The notes beneath the pieces are model-generated. The model did not search any database, was not told the DNA's origin, and saw only the letters and a program-made list of their open reading frames with translations. 64,000 bases of DNA from Bacteroides pyogenes_A. GTDB taxonomy: Bacteria > Bacteroidota > Bacteroidia > Bacteroidales > Bacteroidaceae. Shown here in pieces: positions 54,440 through 63,655 of this stretch (position 1 is its first letter; each line of letters opens with the position of its first letter). The translations under genes and the position numbers were made by a program. The stretch lies in assembly GCF_048595595.1 (NCBI RefSeq), contig NZ_CP184347.1; one strand, given 5' to 3'.

Positions 54440-55807
54440 TTAAAGTTCTCTTACGTATTTCTTGAACTGGTCTCCACGATCTTCGTAGCTATCGAACAGA
54501 TCGAATGAAGCGCAGCAAGGGCTCAATAGAACGGTCTCTCCTTTTTTAGCGAGCTTGTAGGCCGCCTCTACCGCATCCTTCATTCCGGTTTGTATGTCGG
54601 CTACCGGAAGTCCGAGGCGGTCGAAGAATTCGTGCAGTTTTTCGTTATGGAGTCCCAGATATACCAGTGCGGAGCATTTTTCCCGCACCATATCTTCGAT
54701 CTCGGAATAATCGTTCCCCTTATCCTTTCCACCGATGATCAGAACTACCTTGGTCGTCATGCTTTGAAGAGCGTACCAACAGGAATTTACGTTGGTCGCT
54801 TTCGAGTCGTTTATAAAATCGATGCCGCGTACGCGGGCGACTTTCTCCAACCGATGTTCTACACCTTTAAAATCGGAAAGCGCCTTACGTATATTCTCTT
54901 TCGTAATACCTGCCAGATTAGCCGAAATACCGGCCGCCAAAGAGTTGTATAGATTGTGTTGCCCCGTAAGTGCCAGCTCTTCCTGCTCCATGTTGAATGC
55001 AATAGGCTCGGTTATTTTCACTTCATTGTCTTCCACATAGGCGATGGCTCCTTCCTCTTTGACTGCGGCAAATGGATAAAGATGGGCTTGCAATCCGTGT
55101 TTGGCCAACTCTTGCTTGATGATCGGGTCGTCGTTCCAGAATATAAAGGCATCATCGGAGGTCTGGTTTTGGGTGATGCGGAATTTGGCGTCAATGTAGT
55201 TCTGCATGCAGTGATCATACCGGTCCAGATGATCGGGGGTGATATTCATCAGTACGGCTATGTTGGCGCGGAAATTATACATATTGTCCAACTGAAACGA
55301 ACTCAATTCGATAATGTAGTAGTCATGTTCTTCTTCGGCTACTTGCAGAGCCAGGCTCTTGCCGATGTTTCCTGCGAGACCGACATTGAGCCCTGCACTC
55401 TTGAAAATATGATAGATCAATGAAGTTGTCGTTGTTTTGCCGTTAGACCCGGTAATGCAAATCATTTTCGCGTCCGTATAGCGCCCGGCGAACTCAATTT
55501 CGGAAATAACGGGGATGCCCTGAGACTTCAGTTTACGAATTAAAGGAGCGTCGTTTGGAATTCCGGGACTCTTAATCACCTCATCAGCATTTAGAATCAA
55601 TTCTTCGGAATGATGCCCCTCTTCCCAAGCAATCCCGTGGTTGTCCAGTAGCTCTTTGTATCTGGCTTTGATGGACGATGTGTCTGAAACAAAAGTATCG
55701 AACCCTTTCGTTTGGGCAAGTACGGCTGCACCGGCGCCGCTTTCACCCGCTCCTAAGACGACTATCCGCTGTTTCTTTGCTTCCTTTTCTGTATTTCCTG
55801 TATTCAT
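54440..55807 (-). CDS. murD: UDP-MurNAc-L-Ala-D-Glu ligase
   Basis: The 455-residue Mur ligase has VLGAGESGAGAAVLA, the P-loop GSNGKTTTTSLIY, NITPDHLDRYD, and NDSKATNVNS. It adds D-glutamate to the stem peptide. It sits 26 bp from mraY and 26 bp from ftsW, in the standard order. Confidence 0.97.
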   Translation of the reverse strand: MNTGNTEKEAKKQRIVVLGAGESGAGAAVLAQTKGFDTFVSDTSSIKARYKELLDNHGIAWEEGHHSEELILNADEVIKSPGIPNDAPLIRKLKSQGIPVISEIEFAGRYTDAKMICITGSNGKTTTTSLIYHIFKSAGLNVGLAGNIGKSLALQVAEEEHDYYIIELSSFQLDNMYNFRANIAVLMNITPDHLDRYDHCMQNYIDAKFRITQNQTSDDAFIFWNDDPIIKQELAKHGLQAHLYPFAAVKEEGAIAYVEDNEVKITEPIAFNMEQEELALTGQHNLYNSLAAGISANLAGITKENIRKALSDFKGVEHRLEKVARVRGIDFINDSKATNVNSCWYALQSMTTKVVLIIGGKDKGNDYSEIEDMVREKCSALVYLGLHNEKLHEFFDRLGLPVADIQTGMKDAVEAAYKLAKKGETVLLSPCCASFDLFDSYEDRGDQFKKYVREL

Positions 55808-55832
55808 CTGAAAGCTTTCTTATATGATTCTT

Positions 55833-57101
55833 TTATCTAATCTTCAATGTAATAATGGTTATGGCTGCCAGCACGATGGTTGCGATCCAGAAACGTACGG
55901 TAATCTTCGATTCGTGGAATAGCTTGTTCGGTCCGGTGAATTTGACGGAGCATCCTGATTCCACCAGATCCATCGATGTCCGGAAGTGGTCGTGGATGGG
56001 CGTCCGTTTAAACAATCGTTGTTTTACTCCTTTCCGTTTGCCTGCTTTGTAATAGTATCGTTGCAGGATGACTGAAAGATTCTCCGCCAGAAACACTCCG
56101 CATAAAATGGGGATGAGCAGTTCTTTATGGATGATGATGGCGAATACGGCGATGATCCCTCCGATGGTCAGACTACCGGTATCTCCCATGAAAACCTGTG
56201 CCGGATAAGCATTGTACCACAAGAAACCTATCAAAGCTCCGATAAAGGCACAGATGTAGATAACCAGCTCCTCTGTGCCCGGAATATACATGATATTGAG
56301 GTAACTGGCAAACTCGATGTGTGAAGACACGTATGCCAGTATTCCCAGCGTAGCCCCTATGATTGCCGAGTTTCCGGCAGCCATTCCGTCCATACCGTCG
56401 TTCAGATTGGCGCCGTTCGAAACTGCGGTTACGACAAATATGGTAATGATGACAAACAATACCCATCCTGCAGTTTGCGCGTGATCGCCCATGAAAGCAA
56501 CCAGGTCTGCATAGTCGAGGTTGTTGTTTTTGAAGAAAGGAATGGTGGTTTTTGTCGATTTTAAATCATTGGTTCCATGTATCACCTCCATTTCTTGCCC
56601 GGGATGATGGACTTCTATATTTTCACGGATAACCACATCGGGACTTAGGTACAGAGTAAGCCCTACGATGAGTCCCAACCCTACTTGACCGATGACCTTG
56701 AACTTACCATGCAGCCCTTCTTTGTCTTTTTTGAATATTTTGATATAATCGTCAGCAAATCCGAGTGATCCCAGCCATACGGTCGTAATGAGCATCAGCA
56801 GCATATACACATTGTGCAACTTCCCCAACAAGAGGCAGGGGATAAGAATGGCTACAATGATGATGACACCCCCCATGCTCGGTACCCCCACCTTGTTGAT
56901 TCCGAACGGGTCGATGGCAGCATCTCTTTGTGTTTCCGTAATCTGCTTTTTTTTTAGCAGATCGATAAACTTATCGCCCCAGATACTTGAAATAAGCAAA
57001 GCGAGGATGACCGCCATCAGCGCGCGGAACGAGGTGTAGCCGAACATTCCTGCGCCGGGAAAATTGAGCTTGTGTAGCCAGTCGAATAGGTAATATAACA
57101 T
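55833..57101 (-). CDS. mraY: Phospho-MurNAc-pentapeptide translocase MraY
   Basis: The 422-residue integral membrane enzyme has about ten helices and the family motifs GVPSMGGVIII, LGFADDYIKI, NGANLNDGMDGMAAG, and FMGDTGSL near the active site, followed by RTPIHDHF. It transfers phospho-MurNAc-pentapeptide to undecaprenyl phosphate, forming lipid I. A hydrophilic insert of about 60 residues near residue 180 makes it longer than the E. coli enzyme, a feature also seen in other Bacteroidetes. Confidence 0.97.
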   Translation of the reverse strand: MLYYLFDWLHKLNFPGAGMFGYTSFRALMAVILALLISSIWGDKFIDLLKKKQITETQRDAAIDPFGINKVGVPSMGGVIIIVAILIPCLLLGKLHNVYMLLMLITTVWLGSLGFADDYIKIFKKDKEGLHGKFKVIGQVGLGLIVGLTLYLSPDVVIRENIEVHHPGQEMEVIHGTNDLKSTKTTIPFFKNNNLDYADLVAFMGDHAQTAGWVLFVIITIFVVTAVSNGANLNDGMDGMAAGNSAIIGATLGILAYVSSHIEFASYLNIMYIPGTEELVIYICAFIGALIGFLWYNAYPAQVFMGDTGSLTIGGIIAVFAIIIHKELLIPILCGVFLAENLSVILQRYYYKAGKRKGVKQRLFKRTPIHDHFRTSMDLVESGCSVKFTGPNKLFHESKITVRFWIATIVLAAITIITLKIR

Positions 57102-57133
57102 TTTGTTGCGTAATTATTAGTAGTTAATGCTGT

Positions 57134-58588
57134 TCATTGACCGTTGAAACAGCTGATTAATATCTCTTTATCGTCGAAGTGATGTTTCACTCCTTTTATT
57201 TCCTGATAGTTCTCGTGCCCTTTTCCGGCTACGAGTACCACATCTCCTTTCTCTACCAGCATGCAGGCAGTACGTATAGCTTCTTTCCGGTCGACGATGC
57301 TGATTGTCTTTTTCCTTTCTTCGGTATCCAGTCCGGCAAGCATGTCGTTTATAATCTCTTGCGGATCTTCGAAACGCGGATTGTCGGATGTGATGATTAC
57401 GCGATCGCTGTTTCTCGCCGCCTCTTTTGCCATGATAGGGCGTTTCCCCTTATCGCGGTTGCCTCCCGCTCCGATTACTGTAATAACTTTTCCTTTCCCT
57501 TCGAGCACTCCGTGAATGGCGTTGAGCACATTGACAAGGGCGTCCGGCGTATGCGCATAGTCCACGATGGCAGTGAACCCCTGCGGAGAGCGTATGGACT
57601 CGAAACGTCCGGAAACGGGATGCAATGTGCTGAGAGCGACGAGCACTTCTTCTTCTTTTTTACCCAAGAGAACCGCAGCGCCGAATACGGCCAGCAGGTT
57701 GGACGCATTGAATTTACCGATAAACCGGACTGCTATTTCCTTGTTGTTGAAGTCGAGTAGCATTCCTTCGAAATGCGATTCCAATACTCTTCCTTTGAAG
57801 TCACTGAGGCTTCTCAGTGAATAGGTATATACTTTCGAACGCGTGTTCTGTGTCATCACCAATCCGTTCCTGTCGTCGAGATTGACGAGGCTGAACGCAT
57901 CTTTCGGCATGTCGTCGAAGAACTTCTTCTTGGCTTTCAGATAGTTCTCCACTGTTTTGTGATAGTCGAGGTGGTCGCGGGTCAGGTTGGTGAAGATTCC
58001 TCCCGCAAATTTAAGTCCGCTGATGCGCTTTTGCGCGATGGCGTGCGAGCTCACTTCCATAAACACGTACTTGCACCCCTCGTCTGCCATTCGTCCCAGC
58101 AGGCGGTTCAAGGTAATGGGATCGGGGGTGGTATGCTCGGTTGGAATTGCCTCGTCGTCGATATAATTGCAAACCGTAGAAAGCAAGCCGACCTTATATC
58201 CGAAGTAACGAAACGTATTATATAATAAGGTGGCGATTGTTGTCTTTCCGTTGGTTCCGGTCACGCCTACCAGTTCTACTTTCGAGGTAGGGTCGCCATA
58301 GAAGCATGTAGCCAGCTTGCCTGTAGCGTCTTCACTGTCTTTCACCTGAACATAGGTAACCCCTTCTTTACGGCTTTCCGGAATCTCTTCGCAGAGAATG
58401 GCAACCGCTCCCTTTGCAATGGCTGCCGCAATATAGGCATGCCCGTCGGTTTGTGTTCCGCGCATCGCCATGAACAGATGCCCGTCTTCTACCCGGCGGG
58501 AGTCGATATTGATTCCGGTGATTTCTATATTCGGATCTCCGGCTATTTGTACCGGCTGTATTGCTTTCAGTAATTCTTTTAATATCAT
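57134..58588 (-). CDS. murE: UDP-MurNAc-tripeptide ligase, meso-DAP type
   Basis: The 484-residue Mur ligase has GVTGTNGKTTIATLLY, the HTTPDPITLN and LTRDHLDYH blocks, and VDYAHTPDALVNVL. The DNPR motif (TSDNPRFEDPQ) is the known marker for adding meso-diaminopimelate rather than lysine. The start at MILKELLKAI was preferred; the longer frame from 58636 begins with 16 residues not typical of the family. Confidence 0.96.
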   Translation of the reverse strand: MILKELLKAIQPVQIAGDPNIEITGINIDSRRVEDGHLFMAMRGTQTDGHAYIAAAIAKGAVAILCEEIPESRKEGVTYVQVKDSEDATGKLATCFYGDPTSKVELVGVTGTNGKTTIATLLYNTFRYFGYKVGLLSTVCNYIDDEAIPTEHTTPDPITLNRLLGRMADEGCKYVFMEVSSHAIAQKRISGLKFAGGIFTNLTRDHLDYHKTVENYLKAKKKFFDDMPKDAFSLVNLDDRNGLVMTQNTRSKVYTYSLRSLSDFKGRVLESHFEGMLLDFNNKEIAVRFIGKFNASNLLAVFGAAVLLGKKEEEVLVALSTLHPVSGRFESIRSPQGFTAIVDYAHTPDALVNVLNAIHGVLEGKGKVITVIGAGGNRDKGKRPIMAKEAARNSDRVIITSDNPRFEDPQEIINDMLAGLDTEERKKTISIVDRKEAIRTACMLVEKGDVVLVAGKGHENYQEIKGVKHHFDDKEILISCFNGQ

Positions 58589-58672
58589 CTTTCCGATTTT
58601 ATTTATATTTGGCGATATCCGGTTGACCTGCCGCATTGCTTATTGTTCGGATGTATCAACCGGACTCTTTTT

Positions 58673-60823
58673 TTAATTCAATGTAAGCGTGATGGTTTGT
58701 CCCTTCACTGCTGTCGTTCCGTTGGCTATCGACTGGTTTTTTACTTTACCTACTCCCACAAGGCGGACTTTCAACCCTTTGCTTTCCAAAAGGTAAACCG
58801 CATCTTTGGCTCCCATGCCGATGACACTCGGCACAAACTTTTGCATCATGCTACGGCTTTCGAGCACTACTGCCTGCGGAGCGGCATGTGCGCTTCCCCA
58901 TATCTTCTTGCCCGATTCGTCGATTTTTCCCTGCGTTTTTATTTTCAACTCTTCGAGCACCCTGCGGGTTTCTTTCATTTCACCGACTTTCACATCGGGG
59001 ATAACCACAGCGTTTGTATCGATGGCATACGCGAGCGGGAGCCTTAAATCTTTGGCATACACTCTTTCTGCTATTTTGCTGAACACGCTTCCTGCCATCA
59101 GCCCGCCCGAAGCCGGCAATCCGGGTTTCTGTATCGAGACAATCATACTGTATTTGGGAGCTTCCGAAGGGAAATATCCGCAGAAGCTGACCAGATAGTT
59201 GGTTCTTCCTGTTTTATATCCGGCTGCACCTTGTGATATTTGCGCTGTTCCCGTTTTGCCGGAGACGTGGAACTGTTTGCTCCCCGCAGGCTTGGCGAGG
59301 CCTTCGCTCACCACTTTCTGCAGAATCTCCCGGATTTGCGTCAATGTCTTGTCCGAGCATATCTTGGGATTGATTACTTCTGTTTTGAATTCTTTGATTA
59401 CTTCGCCGTCTTTTATGGCAGCCTTAACGAATTTCGGACGGACAGCCACACCGTTGTTGGCTATCGCATTGTAGAAAGTCAGAATGTTTATCGGCGGGAT
59501 TTGTGTTTCATAACCGATACTCATCCACGGAAGCGTAGTTTTTGCAAAGTAACGCTCTTTCGGTCCTCGGATATTGGGTTTGCCTTCTCCGGCAATCTGC
59601 AAGTGAAGTGGCCGGTCGATGCTCATGCGTTTCAGCCCGTCTACAAACTTTTGCGGATCGCTGCTGTAGAAGCTGTTGATGATTGTAGAAATACCTACAT
59701 TGGAAGAAACGCCGAGAATCTCTGTAACCGTCAGCTTGCCGTAACCTCCCCGATGCCAGTTGTGGTCTTTCATCACACGCCCGTGCATCGGCTTTTGCCC
59801 GTTGCCGGTATCCACGATATAGTCCGGAGTGATTTTCCCGTCTTCCAGCGCTACCATGATGGAAGCGGTTTTGAATGTAGAACCCGGTTCGAGCATGTCG
59901 CTGATGGCATTGTTGCGCATCTCGTAATATGCTCCGTCGTTCGCCTTCATCATATTGACAATCGCTTTCACCTCGCCGGTTGCCACTTCCATCAGCACCA
60001 CCACGCCCACGCTGGCATTCAGTTCTTTCAGCTTGTCTACCAAAGCCTTTTCGCAGATGTCCTGCATGCCCACGTCCAGTGTTGTAATCAGGTCGCAACC
60101 GTCTACGGGCGCTTTGTCTACGATATTCAGATACTTGTTCATTACTTTCTGGCGGTGTGTCAGTCCGTCTCGCCCTTTCAGAAGAGTGTCGAAAGCAAGT
60201 TCGATTCCGTTTTTCGCTCCTTTGGCCGTGTCGGCATATACATCGCCCAGCGTGCGTGCTCCCAATGAACCGAACGGTTTCTTGCGCTGGTTGAAAGCCA
60301 ACCCTTTGAATCCCCCTTTGTATGGGTTCAAGCAAAAAACAGGCAATCGCTTCACTTCTTTGTATTGTATGTAAGAAATACGTTTGGGATAAATCAGGTA
60401 GTTGCGGCTTTTCGCCTGCCTTCCTTTTTTAAGATGCGCTTTGAAATGCGCCACACTTTGGTCGGGGAAGATTTTGTGAAGCCCGATGCAGATTGAATCC
60501 AGGTTGGCTTTGAGAAGAGAGTCTCGGCGCGCCTGATCTTTCTTTCGCTTCTTTTCGTCTCTCTCGCCCGACATGAAGTCCATATATATCCTGTATTCCG
60601 GCAGCGAACTTGCCATAAGTTTGCCGTCGGACGAAATGATATTCCCCCGGTTCGGCTTCACCGTCACGTTCTCTTTCACGAAGCGGTCTGCCACCTCCTG
60701 CCAGTACTGTCTTTCGGCAAACATGGTGAAAGACGCCTTGACAACAATGGCTATGCCGACCGCCGCCATCACGACGATGACGAAGAAGTAACGGGTCATT
60801 ATATTTCTTTTGTTTACAGCCAC
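58673..60823 (-). CDS. ftsI: Septal penicillin-binding protein (FtsI/SpoVD-like) with C-terminal PASTA domain
   Basis: The 716-residue protein has a cytoplasmic tail, one membrane helix, a pedestal domain, and a transpeptidase domain with Ser in EPGSTFKTAS (about residue 315), SSNVG (about 373) and SGKTGTAQ (about 523). The last 60 residues (FVPSVIGMGAKDAVYLLESKGLK...) are a PASTA domain, absent from E. coli FtsI but known in SpoVD-type proteins. It crosslinks septal peptidoglycan with FtsW. Confidence 0.95.
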   Translation of the reverse strand: MAVNKRNIMTRYFFVIVVMAAVGIAIVVKASFTMFAERQYWQEVADRFVKENVTVKPNRGNIISSDGKLMASSLPEYRIYMDFMSGERDEKKRKKDQARRDSLLKANLDSICIGLHKIFPDQSVAHFKAHLKKGRQAKSRNYLIYPKRISYIQYKEVKRLPVFCLNPYKGGFKGLAFNQRKKPFGSLGARTLGDVYADTAKGAKNGIELAFDTLLKGRDGLTHRQKVMNKYLNIVDKAPVDGCDLITTLDVGMQDICEKALVDKLKELNASVGVVVLMEVATGEVKAIVNMMKANDGAYYEMRNNAISDMLEPGSTFKTASIMVALEDGKITPDYIVDTGNGQKPMHGRVMKDHNWHRGGYGKLTVTEILGVSSNVGISTIINSFYSSDPQKFVDGLKRMSIDRPLHLQIAGEGKPNIRGPKERYFAKTTLPWMSIGYETQIPPINILTFYNAIANNGVAVRPKFVKAAIKDGEVIKEFKTEVINPKICSDKTLTQIREILQKVVSEGLAKPAGSKQFHVSGKTGTAQISQGAAGYKTGRTNYLVSFCGYFPSEAPKYSMIVSIQKPGLPASGGLMAGSVFSKIAERVYAKDLRLPLAYAIDTNAVVIPDVKVGEMKETRRVLEELKIKTQGKIDESGKKIWGSAHAAPQAVVLESRSMMQKFVPSVIGMGAKDAVYLLESKGLKVRLVGVGKVKNQSIANGTTAVKGQTITLTLN

Positions 60824-60869
60824 GGTTTTTCCTTTTTTTCTTTGTTTCTACAAATCGCCCGCGCGCAGC

Positions 60870-61199
60870 TTACTTGATGAGGTAAGGAGGATGGGTGGAC
60901 GTTTGCAAATCACTTTCTTTGCTCGATATATACTCTTCGATGCGCGATTGGCGGCTTTTTTCCATCAGCTCCGAATTTCGTGTCAGCGCATCGTATTTAA
61001 TGTCTGTCAGCTCTTTTTTCAGCCGATCTATCTCGATCTGCTGCTGCTGGCTGGCATATCGGTTGTGGATGTAGAAAATGACAAAAGCCATCACGAGTAC
61101 CAGCAGTCTGGTTTGCCGGCGGAAAAAGTCCGCAGCCAGAATGTCTCCTCCTAAGATGCTTTTTAGCGAAGTGCGCTTGTTTTTCTTCTCTTCTTCCAT
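60870..61199 (-). CDS. FtsL-like division protein
   Basis: The 109-residue product has a charged cytoplasmic start, one membrane helix (residues 33-46 region, LLVLVMAFVIFYIHNRYA), and a periplasmic coiled coil (QQQQIEIDRLKKELTDIKYDA). This build and its place between rsmH and the PBP gene are those of FtsL, which scaffolds the FtsQLB complex. Sequence similarity between phyla is too low to use alone. Confidence 0.85.
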   Translation of the reverse strand: MEEEKKNKRTSLKSILGGDILAADFFRRQTRLLVLVMAFVIFYIHNRYASQQQQIEIDRLKKELTDIKYDALTRNSELMEKSRQSRIEEYISSKESDLQTSTHPPYLIK

Positions 61200-61208
61200 A
61201 GCGGTCGG

Positions 61209-62141
61209 TTATTCGTTTGACGGTTTTTGCTGCTTTTCGGCAATTCGCAGCTTGGCGCTTCTCGAGCGCGGGTTTCTTTCTATCTCTTCCTTGCCGGGAA
61301 CAATCACTTTATTGTTGATAAGGCGCAGGGGAGCTCTCAGGTTGCCGAAGAAGTCTACGTCGGCCTTTCCTTCTGCGTTCCCCGTTTTCATCACATTCTT
61401 TACCATGCGGTCTTCCAGCGAGTGGTAGGTGATGACAACCAATCTGCCGCCGGGTTTGAGCGCTTCGGTAGCGGCTTGCAGCATCTCTTTCAGGGCTTCC
61501 ATCTCCCGGTTCACTTCGATGCGAAGCGCCTGAAACACTTTTGCCAGTTCTTTCTTCTCGCGTTCGTGTCCGAAAAGAGGTTTGACAACTTCCAGAAACT
61601 CTCCGATGGTACGGATATGGTTTGCGCCGCGTGCCTTCACGAGCGTTGCCGACAGTTTACGGCTGTTCTTCAGCTCCCCGTAGAGGTAGAAAATGTCAGC
61701 CAGCCGACTTTCGTCGTATGTGTTCACCACGTCTGCGGCAGTCAGCCCCGCCCGCTTGTTCATGCGCATATCGAGTTCGCCGTCGAACCTGAACGAGAAA
61801 CCCCGTTGGCTGTCGTCGAAGTGGTGCGACGACACGCCGAGATCGGCCAGGATGCCGTCTACCTGTTCTATGCCGTGGTAGCGCAGGAAGTTGCGGAGGT
61901 AGCGGAAATTGCTGCGCACGAAAGTGAATTGCGGGTTTTCCGTGATGTTCCGTTCGGCATCTTCGTCTTGATCGAAGCCGAACAGTCGCCCGCCTTCCCC
62001 TAAGCGTGAGAGTATCTCGCGCGAGTGTCCTCCTCCGCCGAAGGTGACATCTACGTAAATCCCCTCGGGGCGGATGTTCATTCCGTCTACGCTTTCTTTC
62101 AGTAATACGGGTATGTGGTATGTCTGCTCCTCTTTATTCAT
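61209..62141 (-). CDS. rsmH: 16S rRNA C1402 N4-methyltransferase RsmH (MraW)
   Basis: The 310-residue SAM-dependent enzyme has HIPVLLKESVDGM, the SAM loop YVDVTFGGGGHSREIL, ADLGVSSHHFDDSQRGFSF, and YHSLEDRMVKN. It methylates the P-site nucleotide C1402 of 16S rRNA. Its start overlaps the last 8 bp of mraZ, indicating coupled translation. Confidence 0.97.
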   Translation of the reverse strand: MNKEEQTYHIPVLLKESVDGMNIRPEGIYVDVTFGGGGHSREILSRLGEGGRLFGFDQDEDAERNITENPQFTFVRSNFRYLRNFLRYHGIEQVDGILADLGVSSHHFDDSQRGFSFRFDGELDMRMNKRAGLTAADVVNTYDESRLADIFYLYGELKNSRKLSATLVKARGANHIRTIGEFLEVVKPLFGHEREKKELAKVFQALRIEVNREMEALKEMLQAATEALKPGGRLVVITYHSLEDRMVKNVMKTGNAEGKADVDFFGNLRAPLRLINNKVIVPGKEEIERNPRSRSAKLRIAEKQQKPSNE

Positions 62142-62598
62142 CTTCCGATTGCTGTTTGTTCATAATCTCTTCTAATGCTTTCCCGAATGCTTCGGGCGGC
62201 ATAAAGGGCTGTTCAGTCCGTTCTTTTGCCCAAATCTCTATTTTGTTGTCGATCCCGATAAAGCGTATGTCACCGTGGATGTTGCATATCTGCAGATACC
62301 GCTTCGGTATGAGTATGCGTCCGTTGTTGTCGGGGGTTACCACTTCCACGTCGCTGACGAACTGTCTGAATATAAGCTGGTGCTTGCTGCTCCATTTGTT
62401 CAAGCGGCTTCGGAGCTCGCTCAATTCTTCGTTCCATACGCTTTCGGGGTAGAGTGTCAGGCAGTCTTGAAACACGTCTTTTCGCATAATAAGCCTCTCT
62501 TCGGAAGCAGCCTGAAGCTGTTTCCGGAACGCAGCGGGTATGAATACTCTTCCCTTGGTGTCTGCTTTGGCCTCGATATTACCCAAAAAACGTATCAT
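62134..62598 (-). CDS. mraZ: Transcriptional regulator MraZ
   Basis: The 154-residue product has two tandem SpoVT/AbrB-like MraZ repeats: FLGNIEAKADTKGRVFIPAA with an R-L-type strand, and VEVVTPDNNGRILIPKRYL. MraZ oligomerises as a ring and represses its own dcw promoter in E. coli. It heads the 14-gene minus-strand run. Candidate binding boxes lie directly upstream at 62639-62663. Confidence 0.96.
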   Translation of the reverse strand: MIRFLGNIEAKADTKGRVFIPAAFRKQLQAASEERLIMRKDVFQDCLTLYPESVWNEELSELRSRLNKWSSKHQLIFRQFVSDVEVVTPDNNGRILIPKRYLQICNIHGDIRFIGIDNKIEIWAKERTEQPFMPPEAFGKALEEIMNKQQSEDE

Positions 62599-62623
62599 AT
62601 ACCTTATATATAATAAGCGACGG

Positions 62624-62663
62624 TAAAATTAATCATTTCCCCACAATTCCCCACAAAAAACCA
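62624..62663 (-). promoter_or_regulatory. dcw promoter with MraZ-type operator
   Basis: On the minus strand TGGTT, TGGGG and TGGGG occur at exact 10-bp steps (62663-62659, 62653-62649, 62643-62639). This matches the TGGGN-N5 repeats bound by MraZ in E. coli. A -7-like TAATTTTA follows at 62631-62624, about 25 bp before the mraZ ATG. The boxes occupy the -33 region, so MraZ binding would block polymerase. Confidence 0.7.
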
Positions 62664-62871
62664 CGAAATATTTCATGGAAGTTTTGAACAGATTGTTAAA
62701 AGCGCTGCCGGTGTTCTCTTTTTCAGTCGTAGGAGGAGCGATACATCTGCTCCCCGGACAAGTCGTTTCGTCTTTTTTAAAGAGGCGGATTGTCGATTTT
62801 CCGGTATTTTCAACCTTGTGTTTTCTGACTGAAAGAGAGTGTTGTCTGCCCGGGAAATTACCGCATTGAGT

Positions 62872-63270
62872 GAAACAAAGGCTCTTTTCTGCTTAAATAG
62901 AGCTTTTGCTTTGGCCGAACAAAGGCTCTCTTTGGTTTAAATGGAGCTTTTCTTTGTTTGAACAAGTATTCTTTTCTGCTTAAATGAGCTTTTAATTTGC
63001 CTGAATAAAGGCCTTTCTCTGTTTAAATGAAACTTTGCTTTGCTTGAACAAATGTTCTCCTTGGCTTAAATGGGACTTTCCTTTGTTTGAACAAATGCTC
63101 TCTTTGGTTTAAATGGAGCTTTTCTTTGTTTGAACAAGTATTCTTTTCTGCATGAATGGGCTTTTAATTTACCTGAAGAAAGTCCCTTCTCTGTTTCAAT
63201 GAAATTTTGCTTTGTTTGGACAAGTGTTCTCTTTGGCTTAAATGAAGCTTTGCTTTGTTTAAACAAAAGC
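62872..63270. repeat. 43-bp tandem array, about nine units, between mraZ and the acyltransferase gene
   Basis: The word TAAAT or a variant recurs at 62894, 62938, 62981, 63024, 63067, 63110, 63153, 63196 and 63239, with periods of 44 and then 43 bp throughout. A typical unit reads outward as AACAAA, GCTC, TTTAAAT, GAGC, TTTGTT, so each is an imperfect palindrome with a half-period near 21.5 bp. The period is not a multiple of three, which argues against coding. The rest of 62599-63655 shows no gene. Confidence 0.92.
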
Positions 63271-63598
63271 TCTCTTGGAGACAAACGGGAAAATCTTCTC
63301 AGGCGGATGGTGTTTTGCAGGCTTGAAGTTTCGGCAAGAAAAAGCAGTCTTCCATCACCCCCGTTTGTGCAGTTACAAAGTTGGCGGTTTCTTCTTTTTG
63401 CCTCATTTCTTTTGTCCTTAACCCTGCTGAAACGCTGGCCGGAGGGAGTGAGAGAGAAGGCGAGCGTTATTTGTGCAGCCAAACGCTCGTTTTGCTTTCG
63501 GGTGTCGGAGCCTTCGGGCTAATCTCCTGTTGTCTTATCGGTTTGGAAGAGCCGCAACGCCGGGAATACTGGCCGGTTTATATATTTTCTGTTGTTTT

Positions 63599-63631
63599 TT
63601 TGCGAATAATAAAAAAGAACCGTTAATTTTG
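63599..63631 (+). promoter_or_regulatory. Promoter of the acyltransferase gene
   Basis: TTTG (63599-63602), 21 bp, TAATTTTG (63624-63631), both exact matches, 24 bp before the ATG at 63656. Confidence 0.65.
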
Positions 63632-63655
63632 TACCATCATTTTCATAAAAAAAAG

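Noticed and set aside
62872..63482. Possible repeat protein encoded by the 43-bp array, or a CRISPR array
   Set aside because: The period is not a multiple of three, and the units are contiguous without unique spacers; no cas gene is present.
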